DNA of 64,000 bases from Alphaproteobacteria bacterium (GTDB lineage: Bacteria; Pseudomonadota; Alphaproteobacteria; CALKHQ01): assembly GCA_041396705.1 (NCBI GenBank), contig JAWKYB010000016.1, positions 1-64,000 on the forward strand. The letters run 5' to 3'. The translations under genes and the position numbers were made by a program. This document shows, in pieces, positions 46,961 to 56,032 of the stretch (positions are counted from its first letter, which is position 1; every line of letters starts with the position of its first letter). A model generated the notes under the pieces. It saw only the letters and a program-made list of their open reading frames with translations. It had not been told where the DNA came from and did not search any database.

Positions 46961-49731
46961 CAGCCGCCGGTCATGCTCTGCTTCAGCGCCTGCAGGACGG
47001 CGAACGGCGAATCCGGATCGAAGGCCGGCTCGCGCCGCGTCGGCCCCTGCCGGCCGCCGCCCTGCGGCCTGCGGTCCTTGTCCTTCGGCTTCGGACCGCC
47101 CTTGCGCGGCTTGTCGTGACGGGTGCGCGCCGGCCGGTCCTGCCGGTCGCCGTCCGGCCGCGCCGCCGCACCGTCGGCGACGGCCTCGCCGTCCGGCCGG
47201 GGCCCGCGACCGCGGCGACGGCCGGGCCGCGTCCGCTCACCCTCCGTCTGCTGGCCGCGCGGCCGGTCGTCGTCGCGCCGCGCCCGGCCGGGGACATAGT
47301 GCGCGCCATCGCCGTCCTGGACCTGGCGAAAGCCGAGCACGGCCAGCACCTCGCGCACCTCGGCCAGGGTCAGGTCCGCATAGGCCGCCAGCTGCGGCGA
47401 CGCGGTCAGGCGCCCGCGGCGCAGGGCGGACGCGGCGGCATCGGCGAGCCGGTCGAACAGCCAGATCGGGATCGCCCGGCGCGCCACCCGGACATAGCCG
47501 GTGGCCGGATAGAAGCCCTCGGGCGCCGCCGGATCGACCGGCACGCTGCGGCCGCGGCGCGCCGGCAGGTTGGGCATGGGCTTGTCGTTGTGCAGGCACC
47601 ACAGCAGCGCGCGCAGGCGCACCGCTTCCGGCCGCGCCAGCGCCGGCACGCTGAGCGCATAGCGGCCGAAGTTGACGCCCAGGCCGCGCAGCGCCTTGCG
47701 TTCGGTGCCGAGCCCGTCGAGATGGCCGCGCACCTGAGCGCGCGGCACGGTGCCGAGCCCGTCGACCAGCTGGAAGGCGAGACCGCGGGCATGGGCACCG
47801 AGCTCCGCCTCGCGCAGCGCGAACAGCGCGCCGAGGCGACTGCGCAGATGGCCTTCGGTCCAGGCCTTCAGCCGCGCCACCAGCCGGTCGCGATCCGCCG
47901 GCTCCAGCGAATCGCCGCCGGTCAGCTGCACCGCCGGCGACAGCACCTCGCGATCGCCCTTCAGCCGTGCGATCTCGCTGCCGTCCCAGCGCAGGGCGCC
48001 GTCGCCGCCCAGCCGGAACGCGTCGTCGGCGGCGCCGACGATGCCGTCGACCCAGCCCGGCATGCCTTCGCGCAGGGCGCGCCGCACCCCGCGCGCCAGC
48101 GCGGTGTCGCCGTAGCCGGCGGTACGCCGCCTGAGGCCGTCCGGATCGAGCCCGCTGTCCGGGTCGGGAGTGAAGCCGAGACCTGCCATCACGCCAATCC
48201 TCTCGTCTCCGACCCAGACCGCGCCGTCGCGCAGCCGGGCCACCACCTCTTCCTCATGCTTACGCCGTCGCCGCCCCGCCGTCACGGCATAGGGATCGAC
48301 GAACTGGTCGGTCAGCCGGTCGTGCAGCGCGTCCGACAGCAGATCCTCGATGCCCCGCGTCCGCTCCTGCCAGTGTACCGCATCCGCCATCCATTCGCCG
48401 TGATGGGCAAGATAGGTCCAGGTGCGGATGCGTGCGATGCGTTCCAGCAGCGCGCCGATGTCCCCCTCAACCCGCTCCAGCCGGGCCACGTGGTTGGCCA
48501 CCCAGTCCACCGGCAGCACGCCGTCGTCGCGCAGGTGCACGAAGATGCGCGCGATCAGGCGGGCATGGCTGCCGGAGCCGACCTGCGCGAAATCCGGCGT
48601 CTGGCAGGCCTCCCACAGCAGCGCGACGCCATCCGGGTCCTTGGCGCGATCCACGATCTCGGGTTGTTCGGCCAGCGCCTTGAGGACCAGGTGGTCTTCC
48701 GCGTCGCGGGTCGGCAGCAGGGCCGGGTCCGGCGGCGGGTCGTCCAGGCTGCGCAGCAGCGCGCCCAGGGTTCGCGTGTCCGGCCGTCCGTTGCGCCACT
48801 GCAAGGCGCGCAGCGGCGGAAAGTCGTGGCCTTCGAGGGCCTCGATCAGCGGCTGGTCGAAACCGGTGAGCGGCTCGGTGACGCCGAAGGTGCCGTCGCG
48901 CATGTAGCGGCCGGCGCGGCCGGCGATCTGGCCGATCTCGGCGTCGGTCAGGCGGCGGTTCTGGCGGCCGTCGAACTTGGCCAGGCTGGCGAAGGCGACA
49001 TGGTCGATGTCCATGTTGAGCCCCATGCCGATGGCGTCGGTCGCGACCAGGAAGTCGACATCGCCGGACTGATAGAGCGCGACCTGGGCATTGCGCGTGC
49101 GCGGGCTCAGCGCGCCCATGACGATGGCGCAGCCGCCGCGGCGCCGTCGCAGCGCTACCGCGATGTCGTGCACGTCCTCGGCCGAAAAGGCGACGACCGC
49201 GGTGCGCGGCGGCAGGCGGGAGAGCTTGCGCGGCCCGGCGTAGCTCAGCCGCGACAGGCGCGGCCGGGTGCGGATCTCGACATGCGGCAGCAGCCGCCGG
49301 ATCAGTCCCTCGGCGGTCTGCGAGCCCAGCAGCACGGTCTCAGCGATGCCGCGGGCGCCCAGAATGCGCTGGGTGAACACATGGCCGCGGTCGGGGTCGG
49401 CGGCGAGCTGGACCTCGTCGATCGCCAGGAACTCGGTCTGCCGGCTCAGCGGCATCGCCTCGACCGTGCAGATGAAATAGCGCGGGTCTTCGGGGATGAT
49501 CTTCTCTTCCCCGGTGATCAGCGCGGTGACCCGCGGCCCGCGCTCCGCCACCACACGGTCGAAGATCTCGCGCGCCAGCAGGCGCAGGGGAAATCCGATC
49601 ATGCCGGAGGCGTGCGCCAGCATCCGCTCGACCGCGAAATGGGTCTTGCCGGTGTTGGTCGGGCCCAGGACCGCGATCACCGGGGAGGTGTCCCGGGGCG
49701 ATGCCCAGGCCGTCGTCGTCTGGCCTCGCAT
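46960..49731 (-). CDS. SUV3-like DExH RNA/DNA helicase with disordered basic tail
   Basis: Superfamily 2 helicase of 923 residues related to mitochondrial SUV3. Walker A is VLGPTNTGKTHFAVERML (about 22-39), motif II IDEVQLAADPDRGH, then LLGSQTAEGLIRRLLPHVE. Motifs V/VI are VATDAIGMGLNMDIDHVAF and IGQIAGRAGRYMRDGTFG. A long C-terminal region follows with the conserved family segment LKGDREVLSPAVQLTGGD. From about residue 810 a low-complexity Arg/Gly/Asp/Pro-rich tail ends in FDPDSPFAVLQALKQSM, a short conserved peptide. It begins a minus-strand unit helicase-S4-TerB-fdxA-carD. An alternative start at 49764 is possible. It probably acts in RNA turnover. Confidence 0.9.
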   Translation of the reverse strand: MRGQTTTAWASPRDTSPVIAVLGPTNTGKTHFAVERMLAHASGMIGFPLRLLAREIFDRVVAERGPRVTALITGEEKIIPEDPRYFICTVEAMPLSRQTEFLAIDEVQLAADPDRGHVFTQRILGARGIAETVLLGSQTAEGLIRRLLPHVEIRTRPRLSRLSYAGPRKLSRLPPRTAVVAFSAEDVHDIAVALRRRRGGCAIVMGALSPRTRNAQVALYQSGDVDFLVATDAIGMGLNMDIDHVAFASLAKFDGRQNRRLTDAEIGQIAGRAGRYMRDGTFGVTEPLTGFDQPLIEALEGHDFPPLRALQWRNGRPDTRTLGALLRSLDDPPPDPALLPTRDAEDHLVLKALAEQPEIVDRAKDPDGVALLWEACQTPDFAQVGSGSHARLIARIFVHLRDDGVLPVDWVANHVARLERVEGDIGALLERIARIRTWTYLAHHGEWMADAVHWQERTRGIEDLLSDALHDRLTDQFVDPYAVTAGRRRRKHEEEVVARLRDGAVWVGDERIGVMAGLGFTPDPDSGLDPDGLRRRTAGYGDTALARGVRRALREGMPGWVDGIVGAADDAFRLGGDGALRWDGSEIARLKGDREVLSPAVQLTGGDSLEPADRDRLVARLKAWTEGHLRSRLGALFALREAELGAHARGLAFQLVDGLGTVPRAQVRGHLDGLGTERKALRGLGVNFGRYALSVPALARPEAVRLRALLWCLHNDKPMPNLPARRGRSVPVDPAAPEGFYPATGYVRVARRAIPIWLFDRLADAAASALRRGRLTASPQLAAYADLTLAEVREVLAVLGFRQVQDGDGAHYVPGRARRDDDRPRGQQTEGERTRPGRRRGRGPRPDGEAVADGAAARPDGDRQDRPARTRHDKPRKGGPKPKDKDRRPQGGGRQGPTRREPAFDPDSPFAVLQALKQSMTGG

Positions 49732-49922
49732 GAGTTGACGTTGGCTCCATCGGGCGCTTTGCACAAGGGGCGAGGCCAGGGTGCCGGCCGGCCGCAGCGC
49801 ATTTCGACACGATCACGATCTATGATCATCCCACTGACGCCACAATTGCCTATATCAATCCCGTGCGGGACGGCTAGGTTGCCGGCGGTCACCCCCGGTC
49901 ACCCGAATGACGGAGCAGGCAG

Positions 49923-51455
49923 ATGAACGGAATTTCCCGGACGCGCATCGATTTGCGCGCGCTCATGGCATCGACGGCGCTGGGCGCGGCGCTGTGTGCG
50001 CTCGGCGGCGGCGCCGGCCAGGCGGCAACGCTCGAAGAGGCGGAGACGCTGCGCGGCGAGGTCGCGTCTTTCCTGGCGGATACCGGCATTCCGGCCTGGT
50101 CGTTCCGCAGCGGCACCGTGACCGCCGACATCGACGGCGACGGCTACCGCATCGTCATTCCGGACCTGGTCCTGGTGTTCGACGAAGCCGGCAACCATGC
50201 CGAGGTCGAACTCGACGACGTCACGTTGCAGCTTGACCCCGATCCGGTCGACGACGCGGTGTTCGGCGTTTCGGCCCGCCTGGGCGGCAGCAGCCTGCTC
50301 GGCGGCGGCCCGGTACAGCTGGTCATCAACGGCACCGAGGGCCAGCGTGCCTTCATCGACATCGGCAGCCACGACTTCTCCGGGACCTGGTCCAGCGAGA
50401 TCAGCTACTTCACCGATGCCAAGATCGCGCTCGACAACGTGGTCGTGACGCCGGACGCGTCGGTCGCCAACGCGCCGGACTTCCGGCTTTCGGTCGGCTC
50501 GATCCACGGTGGCTCCAGCCTGACCGAGGTGGAGCCCGGCTTGTGGGACGGCACCGGCGAGTCCGTCATCGAGGACGTGGTGGTGGAGGCCGACGGCCAG
50601 ACGCCGTTCCGGCTCGACCGGTTCACGCTGAACCAGTCCGTCGCCGGTTTCGCCTTCGCCGACTACATGGAGTGGGTACGCAGCAACCCGGCGATGATGG
50701 GCGAGGAGCCGCAGTTCGCGTCGGACGAGGAAGCGCAGGCGTTCTTCAAGCAGACCATCCTCAACTTCCCCACGGTGCTCGACGACTTCGACCTGTCCTG
50801 GACGCTTACGGGGCTCGATGCAGGCGATCGCGACGACCGGCTGCTGATCGACAGCCACGAGTTCGGAATCTCGGCGACCGGCCTTGCCGGCGATGTCTCA
50901 GACTGGCAGCTGCGCCTGGGCCTGACCGGCCTGACGATCCCGGGCGACGAGGCGCCGGCGCAGTTCGTGCCCACGGTGGTCGACATCGACCTGGCGCTGA
51001 ACGACCTGCCGACCGGTCTCGGCTGGCAGGCGATGGAAAGCGCTGTCGGCGGCGCCGAGATCCGCGACATGGACATGATCGGACCGATGCTCGGCCAGCA
51101 GATCCTGCAGCTGGCCCTGCAGGCCCAGTCCGGCGTCGACCTCGGCGGTCATGTCGACTTCCAGACCGGCAACGTCACCTTCGACGGCGAGATCCACGCC
51201 GATCCCAATTCGCCGGTGATGGCAAGCGGCGGCCTGCTCATCGCCGTCAGCCAGATGCAGGACTTCATCCGCGAGGTCGAGAACACGATGGGGCCGGAAT
51301 CCGCCGCGCCGCTGACCATGCTGCAGGCCCTCGGCCAGCAGGAGGACGGCGCGAACGGGCCGCAGACCGTGTTCGATTTCCAGATCTCGGGCAGCTCGGT
51401 CCTGATGAACGGCCAGGACATGCAGCCGCTGATGATGATGCTCGGGCAGCAATAG
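49923..51455 (+). CDS. DUF2125-family exported protein (first of tandem pair)
   Basis: A 510-residue protein with an N-terminal signal (ALMASTALGAALCALGGGAG, cleavage near AGQAAT). DUF2125 (PF09898) is an alphaproteobacterial periplasmic family of unknown role. Domain signatures include DGDGYRIVIPDLVLVFD, SWTLTGLDAGDRDDRLLIDS and the C-terminal TVFDFQISGSSVLMNGQDMQ. The beta-rich sequence suggests a long repetitive beta fold. An AGGCAG site precedes ATG 49923. It is followed 92 bases on by a second member, and diverges from the helicase gene across 191 bases. Confidence 0.78.
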   Translation: MNGISRTRIDLRALMASTALGAALCALGGGAGQAATLEEAETLRGEVASFLADTGIPAWSFRSGTVTADIDGDGYRIVIPDLVLVFDEAGNHAEVELDDVTLQLDPDPVDDAVFGVSARLGGSSLLGGGPVQLVINGTEGQRAFIDIGSHDFSGTWSSEISYFTDAKIALDNVVVTPDASVANAPDFRLSVGSIHGGSSLTEVEPGLWDGTGESVIEDVVVEADGQTPFRLDRFTLNQSVAGFAFADYMEWVRSNPAMMGEEPQFASDEEAQAFFKQTILNFPTVLDDFDLSWTLTGLDAGDRDDRLLIDSHEFGISATGLAGDVSDWQLRLGLTGLTIPGDEAPAQFVPTVVDIDLALNDLPTGLGWQAMESAVGGAEIRDMDMIGPMLGQQILQLALQAQSGVDLGGHVDFQTGNVTFDGEIHADPNSPVMASGGLLIAVSQMQDFIREVENTMGPESAAPLTMLQALGQQEDGANGPQTVFDFQISGSSVLMNGQDMQPLMMMLGQQ

Positions 51456-51547
51456 CCCGGGAACGACCGGGCGGACGCGTCGGGGCGATCCTCGAACCGG
51501 CCCGACGCGTCCACCCCGAGACCCGACCAACGGAACGGGAGCGACCG

Positions 51548-53215
51548 ATGCCCTCGCCAATGGCCGGCACCGGCAAGGCCGTCGCCGTGGCGCTGCTTGT
51601 CCTCGCGCCGGTTGCGGCGCGCGCGGACCAGGCCGGCGCCGATGCCCTGCAGGCCGATTTCGACGGCCTGCTGCGCGACATCGAGCAGATCTTCGACCTG
51701 CGGGTCACCCCGGCCGATCCGTTCCGGGTCGCCGTCGACGGGGCCGGCTATCGGGTCGAGGTATCGGCCTTCGCGGTCGGCCGCGACCCGTCGATCCCGC
51801 CCGCCGGCGAGCCGGGCCCGACCGAAATCGCGATGGAGGTCGGCGCGTTTGCGATCGCGCTGATGCCCGATCCGGCCGACCCCGACCGCACCCGCTTCAG
51901 CATCGACAGTGTTCCGGCGGTGATCGTTACCGCCGAGGGCGCCCCGGCGTTGACGATGGACCAGGACAGCCTGTCGCTGCGCGGCGTCTGGTCCGACGCG
52001 CTCGACCAGCCGCTGCAGGTCAGCGCCAGCGGCACCGGACTGCGTGCGACCTTCGGCGCGGCGGCGCTGCCGTTCGGCTTCGGCCCGGCGAGCGACGCCG
52101 CAATGGTGCTCGAGCTCGCGACGCTGTCGAGCAGCAGCTATCTGATCGCGGAAGGCGACGGCCTGTGGCGCATCGAATCGAAAGCTCGGGCGACCGAGCT
52201 GGTCAGCGCGATGCTGGTGCCCGACCCCGACAACCCCGCAGCGCCGCCTGAGCGGACCGAACTGGACCGCATCGGCGCCTTGCTGAGCGAGACGACGGCG
52301 TCCGGCGTGCCGGTCCTGGCCTGGCACGACCTGATTCTCGACTGGCTGCCCCGCCTTGCCGCCGAGGAAGGCCAGCTCGACGCGGACCAGATGCGCGTCC
52401 GTTTCGCCGAACTGCTCGACGCGCTGCCGGTGCTGTTCGACCGCCTGGTCAGCCATACGCAGCTGCAGGACGTCGCCTCGTCCGGTTCGTCGATCGCACT
52501 GCATGACCAATCGGTCGAGATCGCCGGCGGGTCGAGCGAGGCGTGGGACATCCGCATCGCCGATACCGCGACCGGCATCCAGCCGCTCGACATCGAGGCG
52601 GCGCTCGACAACCTGCCCGGCGGCGGCGCGCCCCTGATCGACCTGAACCCCGACCTGGCCGCGCTGGTGGCGACGCTGACGCCGACCGGTTACGATTCGG
52701 TGCTCGACCTACACGCCGTTCCGTTCGGGCGTGCCTGGCGCGACCTGGTCGCCACGGCCGACGTCTGGGTCGACGAGCCGAAGACTGCCTTCGACGTGTT
52801 CTTCCGTACCTTCGGCGAGGCCGCCCTCGACTTCGGCACCAGCGGAACGCTCGACCTGACGGTCGACTGGGCGGAGTCCCGACTGAGCGTCGACGCGGCA
52901 CTGGCCGCCGACCGCGAGGCCGCGCTCTCCGTCGCCGGCGCGATCGACGCCGGCTTCGCCAACATGGACGCCATCGGCAGCGGGCTGACCGCGGGCGCGG
53001 GGCCGGAGGCCGGCACATTCTGGCTGATGCTGCAGGCCCTCGGCCAGCGCGAGCCGCTGGCCGAGTCAGGCTCCGCGCTGACCCGCTACCGGCTGGAGAT
53101 CGACCCGGACGGCACGGTCACGCTGAACGGCATCGACTTCGGCCCGGTCGTGCGCACGGTCGCGTCGGCATTCGAGGCGTTCAGCGTCGGTATGGTCCCG
53201 CCGACGCTCGACTGA
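51548..53215 (+). CDS. DUF2125-like exported protein (second of tandem pair)
   Basis: A 555-residue protein beginning at ATG 51548 with a signal (AVAVALLVLAPVAARAD). It shares organisation with the preceding gene: an early segment DPFRVAVDGAGYRVEVSAF, a central acidic beta-rich part, and the ending RYRLEIDPDGTVTLNGIDFG. It appears to be a diverged paralogue; identity was not calculated. Family function is unknown; a beta-barrel-like or lipid-binding periplasmic fold is a guess. Its stop lies three bases from the convergent chaC gene stop. Confidence 0.7.
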   Translation: MPSPMAGTGKAVAVALLVLAPVAARADQAGADALQADFDGLLRDIEQIFDLRVTPADPFRVAVDGAGYRVEVSAFAVGRDPSIPPAGEPGPTEIAMEVGAFAIALMPDPADPDRTRFSIDSVPAVIVTAEGAPALTMDQDSLSLRGVWSDALDQPLQVSASGTGLRATFGAAALPFGFGPASDAAMVLELATLSSSSYLIAEGDGLWRIESKARATELVSAMLVPDPDNPAAPPERTELDRIGALLSETTASGVPVLAWHDLILDWLPRLAAEEGQLDADQMRVRFAELLDALPVLFDRLVSHTQLQDVASSGSSIALHDQSVEIAGGSSEAWDIRIADTATGIQPLDIEAALDNLPGGGAPLIDLNPDLAALVATLTPTGYDSVLDLHAVPFGRAWRDLVATADVWVDEPKTAFDVFFRTFGEAALDFGTSGTLDLTVDWAESRLSVDAALAADREAALSVAGAIDAGFANMDAIGSGLTAGAGPEAGTFWLMLQALGQREPLAESGSALTRYRLEIDPDGTVTLNGIDFGPVVRTVASAFEAFSVGMVPPTLD

Positions 53216-53218
53216 GAT

Positions 53219-53911
53219 TCAGCCGATCGGCCCGTGGGCGGCCTCGATGCGGGCGGCCACCATCTCCTGCAGCCGCCACAGCCGTCGGTCGTGGATGCCC
53301 TCGGCCTCCAGGTGGGCGACGGTGTTGTGCAGGTACTCCGCCATCGTGCCCCAATGGCCGACCGCGGTGGCGAGCATGTCGGCCACGCGATCGGCGTCGA
53401 GGCCGCCGACATAGCGCCCGCTGTCGCGATCGATCGCGAAGGTTATCGCGCGCACGCACTCGCCCGCCGCGGTACGGACCGTGACCCAGCGCGGCGGCAT
53501 CGGCGTCGGCAGCAGGAACATCTCGCGCCGGAACAGGCGGAACAGGTTGTCCTCGGCGCGGCCATCGGGCAGCCGTTCGATCACCCCGCGGCAGGCGCCG
53601 CCGCGGTCCAGCACCATCATCAGTCCGGGACGGCCGGGCATGCCGCGGAAGTGGGTGTCCCAGCCCAGGCAGAACGAGCGGTGCCAGCCGCGCAGCAGCG
53701 CCACCCGGCGCTCGGCCACGTCGTGCACCGGGTTCCAGATCAGCGAGCCGTAGGCGAAGATCCAGACTGCGCCGTCGGCGGGTCTGTCGGCCAGCAGGCG
53801 CGCAACGACGGCCGCATAGTCGTCCTCGGTGGCATAGCGCCGGTCCTGCACGGGGCCGGGGTCGGCAACCGGCATCGCAACCCGTTCGAGGTGCGACGGC
53901 GTAAGGCGCAT
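53219..53911 (-). CDS. Gamma-glutamylcyclotransferase (ChaC family)
   Basis: ChaC-type enzyme of 230 residues, which splits glutathione to 5-oxoproline and Cys-Gly. Substrate-site motif VWIFAYGSLIWNP (about 51-63) is followed by LLRGWHRSFCLGWDTHFRG. The cyclotransferase core includes RLFRREMFLLPTP, and FAIDRDSGRYVGGL belongs to the family. ATG 53911 matches usual ChaC starts; 53941 adds a ten-residue basic leader. The end abuts the convergent DUF2125 gene. Confidence 0.88.
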   Translation of the reverse strand: MRLTPSHLERVAMPVADPGPVQDRRYATEDDYAAVVARLLADRPADGAVWIFAYGSLIWNPVHDVAERRVALLRGWHRSFCLGWDTHFRGMPGRPGLMMVLDRGGACRGVIERLPDGRAEDNLFRLFRREMFLLPTPMPPRWVTVRTAAGECVRAITFAIDRDSGRYVGGLDADRVADMLATAVGHWGTMAEYLHNTVAHLEAEGIHDRRLWRLQEMVAARIEAAHGPIG

Positions 53912-54048
53912 GCGTCTGCGGGATCGGTCGGCGGCGGCCATCGGTCTCGATGCTGGTGCGGCGATGGCCTCCTATAGCATGCGCCGGGCCGTCCGCACGC
54001 GCGTTCGCGGTCGGTTTGTCCGCAAGCGGCCGCAGCGGCCAGGCTCGG

Positions 54049-55053
54049 TCAGGCGACCGCCTGCGAGTCCGGTTTGCCCGCGACCGCGTCCTCCGGCCCG
54101 AGCCAGCGCAGGTCGACGCCACCGCCGGACGCCTTGATCCTGTACATCGCCTTGTCGGCCGCGCCGAGCAGGCGCTCGGCATCGACGTCGCGGCCCTCGG
54201 CCATCGCGATGCCGATGCTGGCACCGATGGAGACCTGGGTATCGTCCAGGTCCACCGGCAGGATCAGCTGCTGCTCCAGCCGGTTGGCGAGCACCCTGGC
54301 GCCGTCCGCGGTCACGCCGGTCTCCATCAGCAGCACGAACTCGTCGCCGCCGAGGCGGGCGATGGTGTCGACCGTGCGGCAGCAGCGCTGCAGCCGGTCC
54401 GCCGTCGTTTTCAGCACCGCGTCGCCGGCGGCGTGCCCGTGCCGGTCGTTGATCCGCTTGAAGCGGTCGAGGTCGATCAGCAGGATCGCCAGCGGCTGGC
54501 CCGAGCGCCGGGCCAGCGCGATCGCATGCTCCAGCCGCAGATAGAACAGGCGCCGGTTGCCGATGCCGGTCAGCGGGTCCTTGAGCGCCAGCTGCTCCAG
54601 TTCCGCCTTGGCGCGACGCAGTTCTTCGTTCTGCGCCTCCAGCGCCCGGCGCATTTCCGCCTTCTCGGTGATGTCGGTGGTGAGCACGAAATAGCCCATC
54701 ACATACCCGTCCCGGCGGGTATCGGGGATATAGCTGATCTGGACCGTGCGCTCGCCGATGCCGGGATAGGTCGCGACCTGCTCGAAGTCGGCCGGCTCGC
54801 CCTCGAGCGCGCGCTCGATCCGGTCGCGCACGGCGACGTAGTTCGTCCGACCGACGACCTCCGCGATCGGGCGGCCGTGCATGGCGCTGAGCGGCTTGTC
54901 GAACAGCTGTTGATAACGCGCATTGGCGTAGCGCACCCGCTGCAGCGCATCGACATAGCCGATGCAGACCGGCAGGTGATCCGCCACCAGCGCGCACAGC
55001 TCCGCATTGCTCAGCGCGTGAACGTCGGCCGGTTGCGTTTTCTTGGGGCACAT
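54049..55053 (-). CDS. PAS-GGDEF diguanylate cyclase
   Basis: A 334-residue cytoplasmic protein. PAS domain about 15-130 (HLPVCIGYVDALQRVRYANA, YIPDTRRDGYVMGYFVLTTD), coiled linker about 130-155, then GGDEF about 157-310. The catalytic motif RLGGDEFVLLM (233-243) is intact. The inhibitory I-site RTVD (226-229) lies five residues before GGDEF, so product feedback is expected. LTGIGNRRLF and LLIDLDRFKRINDRHGHAAG are standard. It should make c-di-GMP in response to an input sensed by PAS. ATG 55053 is used; a GTG at 55062 is alternative. A CtrA-type site lies 36-50 bases upstream. Confidence 0.93.
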   Translation of the reverse strand: MCPKKTQPADVHALSNAELCALVADHLPVCIGYVDALQRVRYANARYQQLFDKPLSAMHGRPIAEVVGRTNYVAVRDRIERALEGEPADFEQVATYPGIGERTVQISYIPDTRRDGYVMGYFVLTTDITEKAEMRRALEAQNEELRRAKAELEQLALKDPLTGIGNRRLFYLRLEHAIALARRSGQPLAILLIDLDRFKRINDRHGHAAGDAVLKTTADRLQRCCRTVDTIARLGGDEFVLLMETGVTADGARVLANRLEQQLILPVDLDDTQVSIGASIGIAMAEGRDVDAERLLGAADKAMYRIKASGGGVDLRWLGPEDAVAGKPDSQAVA

Positions 55054-55088
55054 ACCCGGCACAGTAGATTAAGGCCGTGAACGCCGGG

Positions 55089-55103
55089 TTAACCCGCGTT
55101 TAA
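55089..55103. promoter_or_regulatory. CtrA-type box TTAA-N7-TTAA
   Basis: TTAA (55089-55092), seven bases, TTAA (55100-55103): a perfect match to the alphaproteobacterial CtrA consensus. A third TTAA is at 55069. It is in the divergent spacer between the GGDEF gene and the anchored unknown. TTAA tetramers are rare in this GC-rich window, so chance is not favoured. Confidence 0.6.
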
Positions 55104-55214
55104 CGCGTAGAACGCCAGGGCCGGTCGGCAGCGGTTGCCGCGCAGACATTCGTCGCTATTCTCCGCCGGCGCGGCCGATGCACGGCGTCGCGGGATTCAG
55201 GCGGAGAAGAAGTC

Positions 55215-56012
55215 GTGAAAGCGTTGCGGATTGTCCTGATCGTGGTCGTCGGCGTCGTCGCCGTCATCGCCGGGCTGGTTTATCTCGTCTTCGGCCTGAC
55301 CGACGAGGCGGCCGAGGCGACCGACGCGCTGTTCGCGCGATTCGCTGCCGGCGAGGCGGTGGCGGCCTACGAAGCGACCGCGCCCGACCTGCAAGGCGTG
55401 CAGAGCGCGGACGCCTTCGCCGAAGCCGTTGCCGCGCTCGGCCTGGACCGCTTCGACCGGGCCGAATGGACGAGCCGCGAGATCAGCACCGAGGGCACCG
55501 CGCAGCTGGGCGGCACGGTCACGCGGACCGACGGCAGCACCATCGCGCTCGACGTCGCGCTGACCGAGGTCGGCGACGAATGGCGCGTGGCCCGCTTCAC
55601 CAGTCCCGACATGCCCGGCGTCGGCGGCGGCCTGCCGGACCTGCCGGACCTGGAAGGACTCGAGACGCTGACCCGCGCGGCGCTGGCCGGTTTCGCCGAC
55701 GCCGTCGCGCGCGCCGACTTCACCGCGTTCCACGCCGAAATCGCCGCTCTGTGGCAGCGCCAGATCGACGCCGACCAGCTGAAGGAGGCATTCCAGAGCG
55801 TGATCGACGCGCAGGTCGACCTCACCGGGATCGAGGGCTGGCGACTGACCTTCGAGCCGGCCCCGACGCGCGACGCCGACGGTGTGCTCGAAGCCTATGG
55901 CGGCGCGACCGGTCCGCGCGGTACGCTGTACTTCCGGCTGCGGTTCTTCTTCGAGCGGCCGGACTGGAAGCTGATCGGAATCGAGGTCGGCGATTCGCCG
56001 CTGACAGACTGA
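55215..56012 (+). CDS. Membrane-anchored unknown with two NTF2/DUF3887-like repeats
   Basis: A 265-residue protein from GTG 55215. An N-terminal helix (IVLIVVVGVVAVIAGLVYLV, about 6-25) anchors it with most of the chain in the periplasm. Two similar domains seem present: about 35-135 (ALFARFAAGEAVAAYEATAP with VGDEWRVARFTSPDM) and about 155-260 (GFADAVARADFTAFHAEIAA with RPDWKLIGIEVGD). Each has the helical start and curved sheet end seen in NTF2-like/DUF3887 proteins. No ligand or catalytic residues can be named. A short GC hairpin (56017-56032) follows. Confidence 0.65.
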   Translation: MKALRIVLIVVVGVVAVIAGLVYLVFGLTDEAAEATDALFARFAAGEAVAAYEATAPDLQGVQSADAFAEAVAALGLDRFDRAEWTSREISTEGTAQLGGTVTRTDGSTIALDVALTEVGDEWRVARFTSPDMPGVGGGLPDLPDLEGLETLTRAALAGFADAVARADFTAFHAEIAALWQRQIDADQLKEAFQSVIDAQVDLTGIEGWRLTFEPAPTRDADGVLEAYGGATGPRGTLYFRLRFFFERPDWKLIGIEVGDSPLTD

Positions 56013-56032
56013 CGCGCCCCGCCGTGACGGGG

